DNA of 29,155 bases from B16-G9 sp964400655 (GTDB lineage Bacteria > Bacteroidota > Bacteroidia > Bacteroidales > F082). A program made the position numbers and the translations under genes. The notes below the pieces were generated by a model, which did not search any database, had not been told where the DNA came from, and saw only the letters and a program-made list of their open reading frames with translations. Below, in pieces: positions 16,676-24,595 of this stretch; the first letter of the stretch is position 1, and the number at the start of each line of letters is the position of its first letter. The DNA lies in NCBI GenBank assembly GCA_964400655.1, contig CAYNVN010000100.1:1-29155 (forward strand). Direction: 5' to 3'.

Positions 16676-19564
16676 ATGAAATTTAGCACACTATTATTGG
16701 CTGCTGTACTGTTTGGTGGAAGCACCCTGATTACGGCCCAAAATACACACAAAGTAAAAGGAAAAGCGCCCAAAGTTGCCACGGTAAATGTTTTGGAGCA
16801 AAGCAAAACGGCCGTCGAAAAACCGGATGCCCCTCTATTTAAAGTTCCCAACAAGGAGTGGGAAGAACGTGACTGGGATGTGGGAGATAAAATCATCTAT
16901 CTCGATAACAAAAAAGCGGTTATCAACACTCCGTCACGTAACAGGGCTTTGAGTCCTGCACCCGACACAACTTTTCTTGGTATTATTGATAATCAAAGCT
17001 CAATACCTCCCGATGTAATGGGTGTTGCCGGTGACGACTACGTGATGACCACATTGAATACGCAGGTGAGGGTTCACGATAAAACGGGTGCTCCCGTAAT
17101 GACAACCGGATTGTCGTCGTTTTGGGCATCCATGCCTGATCACGACCGTACGTTTGACCCGAAAATTACCTATGACCCGTATAACCATCGTTGGATTTTT
17201 GTAACTCCCAGCCATCCGAGTCTGGCCCTTTCAAAATTGTATATTGGCGTTAGTCAGACTTCAGACCCTACGGGTGACTGGAACATGTATTACGTTAATA
17301 CCGACCCTACCGACATCACATGGTTCGATTTCCCGACCGTAGGGTTTAATAAAAAATGGATAGTGGTAAGCGGTAACCAGTTTGGCGGTGATTACTACCG
17401 TACGGTTTTTGTTTTTAACAGACAGGAAGCATACGAGGGGGCGGAAGAGCTGTCGTACACCCGCTTTGCAACCACACAGGGATTTACCATTTGTCCTGCA
17501 GTAACATATGACACAACCCTTGAGCAGATATATCTTATATCGGCTGCCAGCGGAAACTCAAACGGGTACGGATACATTAAAAAGTTTATTATCGACGGAC
17601 CTGTTGATAATCCCGATTTCCGGTACGAAGGTTCCATTGGTGTACCTGATCCTTGGAATACATGGGCAGGTAATTCCGGTAATTTTCTGCCCCAAAAGGG
17701 GAGTTCGGCACTTCTTAATTCCGTTGATTCACGCATTGTAAATGTTGTTTATCGTAACGGAAAACTCTGGACAACACACCACATCTTTTTACCTGCCGGT
17801 AATCCGAAGCGCTGTGCTGTTCAGTGGTGGGAGCTGGATACAACAGGAGTTATCATAGAACGGGGCCGTATTGACGATACTTCCAACAACTACTCATTTG
17901 CATTTCCATCCATTGCGGTTAACAAGTTTGAAGATATTATGATCGGTCACGGCGTTTTTTCCGAAAATCAGTATGCCAGTGCCGGTTACTCTTTCCGGGG
18001 AAATTACGAAGATACCGGAACCATTCGTACCTATTATCAATACAAAGACGGCCTCGCACCCTATAACAAAAGCTTTGGCAGCGGTCGCAACCGCTGGGGC
18101 GACTACTCGGCTACCTGTATCGACCCCGTTGATCAGACCGATTTCTGGGTAATTCAGGAATATGCCGAGCAACCTTCCAGTACATGGAGTACTTACTGGG
18201 CTTCCATTAGAACAACTTATCCGCCCGAAGCAGATTTTGTTTCGGAAAATACCCTTATTCCCACAGGCGAAAGCATCGACTTTACAGATCTGACCAAAGG
18301 AATACCCAGCGGGTGGGAGTGGAGTTTTGAAGGAGGAACTCCCGATGTGTCAAACCTTCAAAATCCTGAACAGATTAAATTTGATACCGACGGCTCCTAT
18401 GATATCCGTTTGATTGCTTCCAATGAGCTTGGAACCGATACCATTGTAAAAGAGAACTACATTACCGCCAGTTCAACCATTTTACCTGATGTAAGGTTTG
18501 GTGCCAATCGTGTGGCCGTTTGTGTTGGAAATCCAGTTCATCTCATTGATTCATCTTTATATATGCCGCACAGCTGGGAGTGGCAGTTTACTCCGTCAAC
18601 CGTTACCTTTGTGGAAGGTACCGATGCTTTTAGCCAAAATCCGGTGGTTGTTTTTAACGAGTCGGGTCTTTATACGGTTACTCTTTCGGCAACAAACCTC
18701 AATGGAACTTCATCCGAAACAAAGTTCGATTTTATTACGGCAGGGGGATTTGTTCCCTATTTTCACGAAAATTTCGAGAATGGCCTGGATAATCAATACT
18801 GGGAAACTGATAACCCTGATAACAGGTTAACATGGGAGGTTAGCGAAACCGGAGGTTACTACAGCGATCGTGCTGCATTTATGGATTTTACCGAATATAT
18901 CTACTATGGCGAACGCGATCGGCTTATCTCGCCGCCCTTTAACCTCGAAGGAATGAGTAATGCCGTTCTGGAGTTTAAACATGCTTATGCCACTAGATTT
19001 GACGGAGCTACCGACTCGCTTATCGTTTTATTGTCGGATGACTGCGGTACAACATGGGAACGTATGGCTGCTTATGGCGACGACGGTACCGGTTCGTTTG
19101 CAACCGCCGCCAAATATGATGGCGATGATCTTTGGATACCTCAGGTAAATACCGATTGGTGTGGTCTTGGCTATGGAAGCGACTGCTACAGCATCAACCT
19201 GAATAACTACACAGGTAAAAGCAATGTACTTGTTGCCTTTGAAAGTTTTAACTCCTTTGGTAATCCGTTATACATTGACGATGTAACCATTTCGCAGTTT
19301 GTGGGAATTGAAAAGAAGCCTGAAAACGACTCGTTTACAATTTACCCCAACCCGGCTACCGGCCACCTGACCATTGAAATGAACAGGGACCATGCTTTTT
19401 CAGGACTTGTTATCTCAAATCAGCTTGGGCAAACTGTTTACATGCAGCAAAATTTAAAGGATAACGTGATTAACCTGAGCACAGAAGGATGGACTAAAGG
19501 TGTTTACTTTGTTCGTTTGGAAGGCAATACCGGAACAAAAACCCGGAAAGTGGTGGTTTATTAA
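16676..19564 (+). CDS. Secreted T9SS protein: unnamed N-terminal domain, two PKD domains, anchor-J domain, sorting domain
   Basis: A 962-residue protein with a signal peptide (about residues 1-21). The N-terminal 490 residues are beta-rich and propeller-like, with FDPKITYDPYNHRWIFV and FDFPTVGFNKKWIVVSGNQF, but no Asp boxes and no family I can name. From about residue 515 the architecture copies that of the gene before it: PKD (515-600), PKD (603-690), choice-of-anchor-J domain (692-880) and a T9SS sorting domain (about 888-962, IYPNPATGHLTIEM to KVVVY). The start lies 3 bases after the previous stop, so the two are one transcription unit. Ligand or substrate is unknown. Confidence 0.85.
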   Translation: MKFSTLLLAAVLFGGSTLITAQNTHKVKGKAPKVATVNVLEQSKTAVEKPDAPLFKVPNKEWEERDWDVGDKIIYLDNKKAVINTPSRNRALSPAPDTTFLGIIDNQSSIPPDVMGVAGDDYVMTTLNTQVRVHDKTGAPVMTTGLSSFWASMPDHDRTFDPKITYDPYNHRWIFVTPSHPSLALSKLYIGVSQTSDPTGDWNMYYVNTDPTDITWFDFPTVGFNKKWIVVSGNQFGGDYYRTVFVFNRQEAYEGAEELSYTRFATTQGFTICPAVTYDTTLEQIYLISAASGNSNGYGYIKKFIIDGPVDNPDFRYEGSIGVPDPWNTWAGNSGNFLPQKGSSALLNSVDSRIVNVVYRNGKLWTTHHIFLPAGNPKRCAVQWWELDTTGVIIERGRIDDTSNNYSFAFPSIAVNKFEDIMIGHGVFSENQYASAGYSFRGNYEDTGTIRTYYQYKDGLAPYNKSFGSGRNRWGDYSATCIDPVDQTDFWVIQEYAEQPSSTWSTYWASIRTTYPPEADFVSENTLIPTGESIDFTDLTKGIPSGWEWSFEGGTPDVSNLQNPEQIKFDTDGSYDIRLIASNELGTDTIVKENYITASSTILPDVRFGANRVAVCVGNPVHLIDSSLYMPHSWEWQFTPSTVTFVEGTDAFSQNPVVVFNESGLYTVTLSATNLNGTSSETKFDFITAGGFVPYFHENFENGLDNQYWETDNPDNRLTWEVSETGGYYSDRAAFMDFTEYIYYGERDRLISPPFNLEGMSNAVLEFKHAYATRFDGATDSLIVLLSDDCGTTWERMAAYGDDGTGSFATAAKYDGDDLWIPQVNTDWCGLGYGSDCYSINLNNYTGKSNVLVAFESFNSFGNPLYIDDVTISQFVGIEKKPENDSFTIYPNPATGHLTIEMNRDHAFSGLVISNQLGQTVYMQQNLKDNVINLSTEGWTKGVYFVRLEGNTGTKTRKVVVY

Positions 19565-19618
19565 CCGGCAGAACGGTAACAATTTTTCTTGTGGGGTTAC
19601 GTTTTTAGCTTAATTGGT

Positions 19619-19626
19619 TATTTTTG
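19619..19626 (+). promoter_or_regulatory. -7 element of the glycosyltransferase gene
   Basis: TATTTTTG matches TAnnTTTG and ends 17 bases before the ATG at 19644. It rules out an upstream in-frame start at 19614, which would lie before the promoter. No clear -33 element is seen. Confidence 0.45.
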
Positions 19627-19643
19627 ACCATTACTATTCATCT

Positions 19644-21608
19644 ATGAAGCTATCCGTAGTTATTGTCAATTATAATGTGGAACATTTCCTTGAGCAGTGC
19701 TTGCTTTCGGTACGTAAGGCAATGCAGTTTGTGAGCGGTGAGGTGTTTGTGGTTGACAATAACTCCATCGACGGATCGGTAAAGATGGTGAAAAACAAGT
19801 TTCCCGAAGTAAAACTTATCGTCAATAAAGAAAATGTTGGTTTTTCAAAAGCCAACAATCAGGCCATGAAAATGGCGGCAGGGGAGTACATTTTGTTGCT
19901 GAATCCCGATACGGTGGTTGAAGACGACACCTTCGGCAAGGTTGTTGATTTTATGGATGAACATCCCGATGCCGGCGGACTGGGTGTTAAAATGGTGGAC
20001 GGTTCGGGAAAGTTCCTGCCGGAATCGAAACGCGGGCTGCCCACTCCTGAAGCTGCATTTTATAAGATGTTCGGCATCTCCAAACTCTTTCCAAGGTCAA
20101 AAAGGTTTTCAAAATATCATTTGGGATATCTCGACGAAAATGAAACCCATCAGGTGGAGATACTTGCCGGTGCCTTTATGCTGATGCGGAAAAGTGTTTT
20201 GGACAAAACAGGATTGCTGGACGAATCTTTTTTTATGTATGGCGAAGATATCGACCTGTCGTACCGGATCATAAAAGCCGGCTATAAAAACTACTATTTC
20301 CCCGGAACCCGCATCATTCACTATAAAGGCGAGAGTACCAAAAAAAGCAGCGTGAATTATGTGTTGGTGTTTTACAAAGCCATGGTAATTTTCGCCCGCA
20401 AGCATTACACCCGTAAAAATGCACGGCTGATTACCAACCTCATCAATATTGCCATCTACTTTCGGGCCTTTATTGCCATTCTTTCGCGGTTTTTTGAAAG
20501 AATGTTGATGCCTGTTATTGACGGTGTGCTGCTTTTTGGCGGAATGGCCGCCATCAAACATTTTTGGGGCAGCAGGCTTATCTATTCACAAGGAGGCGAT
20601 TATCCCCAGATGTATATAAGATATGTTATCCCATCCTATATTTTAATATGGTTGCTATCGGTGTTCATCAACGGCGGCTACGATAAACCGTTGAAAATAC
20701 GAAAATCGGTTCAGGGCATTCTTACCGGTACCATCGCTATTTTGGTGTTGTATGCCCTGCTTCCGGAGAACCTGCGTTTTTCGCGGGCCATGATTTTGCT
20801 GGGAACCTTATGGGGAACACTGGCGTTGCCTGCCGTTAGGTTTTTGCTTTACCTTACAGGTGTTTCGTGGATTGAGCCGGATGAAAAGCGGAAAAAACGG
20901 TTTTTGGTGATTGGCGAAAAAGAAGAGGCCGGAAGGGTGGCTTCTATTTTGAATGAAAGTTTTATTAAACCCGATTTTGTTGGACTGGCAAGCCCTGCCC
21001 AGTCGGGAGAGGTGGAAGATAATTACATCGGCAACCTGAATCAGGTAAAAGATATTATTTCCATTTACAAAATCGATGAAGTGATTTTTTGTTCCAAGAA
21101 TATCAGTCATCAAACCATTATCGATAAAATGGCCGAATGGCAGGAAACCGAAGTAGATTATAAGATTGCACCCGAAGACAGCCTTTCCATTATCGGCAGC
21201 AACTCCATCAATACCCGTGGCGACCTGTACACCATAAACATCAGCACCATTAACAAACCGGCCAATCGTCGCAACAAACGGTTTTTAGATATTATGGTAA
21301 GCACGGTGAGCCTGTTGTTGTTTCCGGTTTTATTATTCATTGTTAAAAATCCTGCCCGGTTTTTTGCCAATATTTTTAAGGTGTTATCGGGTAAATCGAG
21401 TTGGGTGGGTTATTATCCTTTTAAGGACAATGCGATTCATCTGCCAAAAATAAAAAAAGGCATTCTTACACCACTGACCTCCCTTAAAAATAGTAAAATA
21501 CCATCGGAGATGATACGTAATGCCAACATTCTTTATGCCCGTGATTACACCGTTTGGAAGGACCTGAACATCATTTTAATCAATTTCAGAAAACTGGGTT
21601 CACACTGA
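19644..21608 (+). CDS. GT2 glycosyltransferase fused to a degenerate polyprenyl-phosphate sugar-transferase scaffold
   Basis: A 654-residue fusion. Residues about 1-240 are a GT-A family 2 domain of the rhamnosyltransferase type: SVVIVNYN, the nucleotide-sugar site VFVVDNNSIDGS, LLLNPDT as the DxD-like metal site, and FFMYGEDIDLSYR with the likely catalytic acid. Then come about four membrane helices (roughly 300-410), a soluble Rossmann-like region starting KKRFLVIGEKEEAG, and a final part starting NKRFLDIMVSTVSLLLFP. This is the plan of WbaP/CpsE-type phosphoglycosyl transferases, but the catalytic core (KFRSM to DELPQ) is missing, while flanking remnants (GKSSWVGYYP, LPKIKKGI, YTVWKDLNIILINF) remain. 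The GT2 half is probably active in surface polysaccharide synthesis; the rest probably serves as a membrane scaffold. The intact transferase follows 192 bases later. Confidence 0.8.
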   Translation: MKLSVVIVNYNVEHFLEQCLLSVRKAMQFVSGEVFVVDNNSIDGSVKMVKNKFPEVKLIVNKENVGFSKANNQAMKMAAGEYILLLNPDTVVEDDTFGKVVDFMDEHPDAGGLGVKMVDGSGKFLPESKRGLPTPEAAFYKMFGISKLFPRSKRFSKYHLGYLDENETHQVEILAGAFMLMRKSVLDKTGLLDESFFMYGEDIDLSYRIIKAGYKNYYFPGTRIIHYKGESTKKSSVNYVLVFYKAMVIFARKHYTRKNARLITNLINIAIYFRAFIAILSRFFERMLMPVIDGVLLFGGMAAIKHFWGSRLIYSQGGDYPQMYIRYVIPSYILIWLLSVFINGGYDKPLKIRKSVQGILTGTIAILVLYALLPENLRFSRAMILLGTLWGTLALPAVRFLLYLTGVSWIEPDEKRKKRFLVIGEKEEAGRVASILNESFIKPDFVGLASPAQSGEVEDNYIGNLNQVKDIISIYKIDEVIFCSKNISHQTIIDKMAEWQETEVDYKIAPEDSLSIIGSNSINTRGDLYTINISTINKPANRRNKRFLDIMVSTVSLLLFPVLLFIVKNPARFFANIFKVLSGKSSWVGYYPFKDNAIHLPKIKKGILTPLTSLKNSKIPSEMIRNANILYARDYTVWKDLNIILINFRKLGSH

Positions 21609-21800
21609 GTTAAAAATATTAATCTCCGGCAGAAATTGTTAAAAAGCATCCAAAACAAGGTTTTCTCATTTTCATAAACCAACAGCTGACGGTTTACAAA
21701 TAAATTGTAAAAAAATCTGTTTAATTTAAGAATATCCATATTTTAGCATTCTTGTAATCGCATTGTTTGATTTTACTGTTAAAGCTATTATTGGTACGGA

Positions 21801-22577
21801 ATGAAAAATAACAGAATATCTTCAGGGAAAAGAATTTTTGATATTGTTTTTTCAAGCATTATCCTGGTTCTGATGCTTCCTGTTCTGTTACTTACTGCCA
21901 TTGCCATAAAGCTGGAAAGCAGGGGCCCTGTGATTTATGTTTCGGACAGGGTAGGATGGGGTTACGATATTTTCAGATTTTACAAGTTCCGTTCAATGTA
22001 CAAGGATGCCGATAAGATGCTTAACGATCTTAAAGACAAAAAAAACGCTTACTCGGATAATATTGTTAAAAGTGAAGAACTTATTAAGCAATACCTGAAT
22101 TGCCCCGATTGCGACATGCCCGATCATCCCTGCTCACCGATTTTATACATTCACGGATTACAGATTTGTGAAAATCAGTATTTAAAAATGAAACGTGAAA
22201 TACGGCTTGAAAATACCTTTATCAAGGTTAAAGACGATCCGCGTATTACAAGGGTAGGCAGGTTTATTCGTGCAACCCATATTGATGAACTTCCTCAGTT
22301 TGTTAATGTTTTGAAGGGTGATATGTCGGTTGTGGGAAACCGTCCGCTGCCTAAATACGAAGCCGAAAACCTTACCACCGATATGCTTTCGTACCGGTTT
22401 TTAGCGCCGGCGGGTATTACGGGTTACTGGCAGGTTTACGCATCGGATAACCTCGACTCGCAAATGCGTATGGATTACGACAACAAATATTATGAGATAA
22501 AAGGCTGGAAAACCGATTTAAAAATCATAATAAAAACCATCCCTTCCCTTTTTAAATTTAAAAGCAGAAATTTGTAA
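21801..22577 (+). CDS. Bacterial sugar transferase (monotopic phosphoglycosyl transferase) with Cys-rich insert
   Basis: Enzymes of this family move a phosphosugar from a nucleotide sugar to undecaprenyl phosphate, the first step of surface polysaccharide assembly. Present are the N-terminal reentrant membrane helix after KRIFDIVFSSIILVLMLP, YKFRSMYKDADKML, DPRITRVGRFIRATHIDELPQ with the catalytic Asp-Glu (162-163), GDMSVVGNRPLP and the PGITGYWQ-like APAGITGYWQVY. The 258 residues include an insert of about 70 residues not found in minimal family members, carrying Cys101, Cys104, Cys111 and Cys123 in CPDCDMPDHPC and LQICENQY. I recall a similar Cys pattern in other Bacteroidota sugar transferases. 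No clear promoter is visible in the 192-base gap before it. Confidence 0.92.
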   Translation: MKNNRISSGKRIFDIVFSSIILVLMLPVLLLTAIAIKLESRGPVIYVSDRVGWGYDIFRFYKFRSMYKDADKMLNDLKDKKNAYSDNIVKSEELIKQYLNCPDCDMPDHPCSPILYIHGLQICENQYLKMKREIRLENTFIKVKDDPRITRVGRFIRATHIDELPQFVNVLKGDMSVVGNRPLPKYEAENLTTDMLSYRFLAPAGITGYWQVYASDNLDSQMRMDYDNKYYEIKGWKTDLKIIIKTIPSLFKFKSRNL

Positions 22578-22584
22578 TCTCCGG

Positions 22585-23817
22585 TTATTGTTTTTTAAGC
22601 ATTTGCATGCGTTGTAACAGTGTGGGATGCGAGTAGTTAAAGAAAACATATAAAGGATGCGGTGTGAGGTTGCTCAAACTTTTAACCGACAGCTTTATTA
22701 AGGCATCCGTTAATTTTGTGGCGCTGTATTTTTCCCTGGCAAAGGCATCGGCCTCATATTCGTATTTGCGCGAAAACATATTGGAGATGATTCCGGTAAT
22801 AAACGAAACCGGCGAGAACAAAAAAGCAAAAGCAAGCAAACCCATGTGGAAAGACGGAACTTTAGCCCCTAAGGCGTATGATAATTCGGGACTTGAAAGT
22901 GCATACCAAAGCAGTGCCACCAGTATGGCTGTTTGAAATAGCGACATGGCCAGTCCTTTTATAATATGCCTCTTTTTATAGTGACCGACCTCGTGTGCCA
23001 GCACGGCAACAATTTCCTCTGTGGTCAGGTCGTTGATTAAAGTATCGTAAAGTATGATTCTTTTTTTGGGGCCCAGTCCCGAGAAATAGGCATTGGCTTT
23101 GGTGCTCCGTTTTGAGCCGTCGATAACATAAATGTTATCAAGTTCAAAGCCGGTTTTTTGGGCAAACTGTTCAATGGCATTTTTCAGTTCGCCCTCCTCA
23201 AGCGGGGTAAGTTTGTTAAACAGCGGAACAATGAGCTGTGTGTAAAACATGGCCATAAAAATCATAAAAAAGCTTAGTCCGCCCATTACAATTAACCAAA
23301 ACCAGTTATTTGTTGCCACAAATGCCCATTGGATAAACAACAAAATGCCTCCGCCCAAAACTATACTTACCAGCCATCCTTTCAGTTTGTCAAGAACAAA
23401 AGTTTTAGGGGTTGTTTTGTTAAAACCGAATTTTTCTTCAATAACAAAGGTGTCGTACAGCTGAAACGGCAACGAAATCAAATCCATTGCCAACCCTAAA
23501 ACCCCGAAAAACAACAAGCTTTGAAGATAAACGTTTTCCGTAAGGTTGTGCACCCATTCATCAAGACGTGCAAATCCTCCCAAAAACAAAACCAGTAAAA
23601 AAACAACCAAACTAAAGCTGTCGCTGATAAATGAAAACCTAATGTTGGTTTTCTGATACTGCTGCGAACGGGCATATTTTTCCTGATCATAAATGCCTTT
23701 TAGTTCGCCGGGCAAATCGGGCACCATTCTTTTAAGGTTAAGCAAACTGAGACTTTTGCCGAAAAAGAAATCGAAAAGCACTAAGGCTACAATTATCCAA
23801 AAAAGTGTTTGAGCCAT
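22585..23817 (-). CDS. M48 family membrane metallopeptidase (Ste24/CAAX-protease type)
   Basis: A 410-residue integral membrane zinc protease. The N-terminal half (about 1-200) has several membrane helices and the LPFQLYDTFVIEEKFGFNK segment of the Ste24 N-terminal domain. The zinc site is HEVGHYKKRH (His275, Glu276, His279) with the third ligand in EYEADAFA (Glu355). In bacteria such enzymes degrade or trim membrane proteins; prenyl substrates are unlikely. Its start lies one base from the stop of the YdcF-family gene upstream, so the pair is co-transcribed. It ends 7 bases from the convergent sugar transferase stop, with no terminator visible between. Confidence 0.93.
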   Translation of the reverse strand: MAQTLFWIIVALVLFDFFFGKSLSLLNLKRMVPDLPGELKGIYDQEKYARSQQYQKTNIRFSFISDSFSLVVFLLVLFLGGFARLDEWVHNLTENVYLQSLLFFGVLGLAMDLISLPFQLYDTFVIEEKFGFNKTTPKTFVLDKLKGWLVSIVLGGGILLFIQWAFVATNNWFWLIVMGGLSFFMIFMAMFYTQLIVPLFNKLTPLEEGELKNAIEQFAQKTGFELDNIYVIDGSKRSTKANAYFSGLGPKKRIILYDTLINDLTTEEIVAVLAHEVGHYKKRHIIKGLAMSLFQTAILVALLWYALSSPELSYALGAKVPSFHMGLLAFAFLFSPVSFITGIISNMFSRKYEYEADAFAREKYSATKLTDALIKLSVKSLSNLTPHPLYVFFNYSHPTLLQRMQMLKKQ

Positions 23818-23818
23818 G

Positions 23819-24586
23819 TTAAATATATCCTAAAAGTTTATAAACATAATATCCAAGTACCTCGTGTGTCATCCCCTCCCAAATGGTAATATTTACAGCA
23901 TAAGGAAAAAACAGATAATCCAAAGTAAGCGGGGCTTCGTGCCGTAACAGGTTGGTGGCATAAGGCTTTACCGGAATTTTCAGTTTGTTAAAACATCCCG
24001 CTGCACGGCGCATATGCAACGATGAGGTAATAAGCAAACAGGTGTCGGTGATTTTTTTTTCGCGCAGGATTTTTTGAACGAAAACAGCATTTTGATGTGT
24101 GTTCTCGGCTTCTGTATCAACCCATACGGCACTGTCGGGCACTCCCATTTTAAGCAGTGCATCGCGCATCAGGTTGCCCTCTTTAATATCGCGGTAAATA
24201 AGATTTCCGGCAGCACCCGTAACAATAATCTTTTCAATGATTCCGTCTTTATACAGCTCCAGCGCCTGCATCAGGCGGTCGTTGTTGTAATTATATGTCA
24301 TTTTCGACAGTAGCGGGTTAAACGATATGGTGTTACCGCCCAATACAATGCCCGCTTTATACACTTTGTTGATTTTTGTCGCATCGGTTCCTTTCCAGTC
24401 CCAGGCACTTGTCATTAACCCCACAAGAAAGGAGTTGGTAAAAACAAGCAACATGATTAAATCAATGATCAGCAGTTTTTTTCTTTTGCCCGGTTTTTTT
24501 GTGATCAATGCCCATAGCATCATTGCAATGATCCATATTAACGGCGACAATACAAATGAGATTATTTTAGAAACAATAAAAAACAT
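23819..24586 (-). CDS. YdcF/ElyC-family (DUF218) membrane protein
   Basis: A 255-residue protein with two N-terminal membrane helices (about 5-25 and 37-57) and a soluble DUF218 domain. The domain shows AGIVLGGN (about residue 78), NDRLMQALELYKDG, KIIVTGAAGN, TEAENTHQNAVFV and LLITSSLHMRRAAGCF, the standard motif series of the family. Relatives such as ElyC/SanA affect envelope integrity and undecaprenyl-linked glycan metabolism; the exact reaction is unknown. It lies 9 bases after the VWA gene and one base before the M48 gene in an apparent three-gene unit. Confidence 0.88.
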   Translation of the reverse strand: MFFIVSKIISFVLSPLIWIIAMMLWALITKKPGKRKKLLIIDLIMLLVFTNSFLVGLMTSAWDWKGTDATKINKVYKAGIVLGGNTISFNPLLSKMTYNYNNDRLMQALELYKDGIIEKIIVTGAAGNLIYRDIKEGNLMRDALLKMGVPDSAVWVDTEAENTHQNAVFVQKILREKKITDTCLLITSSLHMRRAAGCFNKLKIPVKPYATNLLRHEAPLTLDYLFFPYAVNITIWEGMTHEVLGYYVYKLLGYI

Positions 24587-24595
24587 ACCGTTGAT

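Noticed and set aside
19570..19610. Terminator after the second T9SS gene
   Set aside because: GTAAC/GTTAC gives only a 5-bp stem with a long loop; too weak to call.
19614..19643. Earlier start for the GT2 fusion
   Set aside because: It lies upstream of or inside the -7 element; the ATG at 19644 begins the conserved SVVIVNYN strand.
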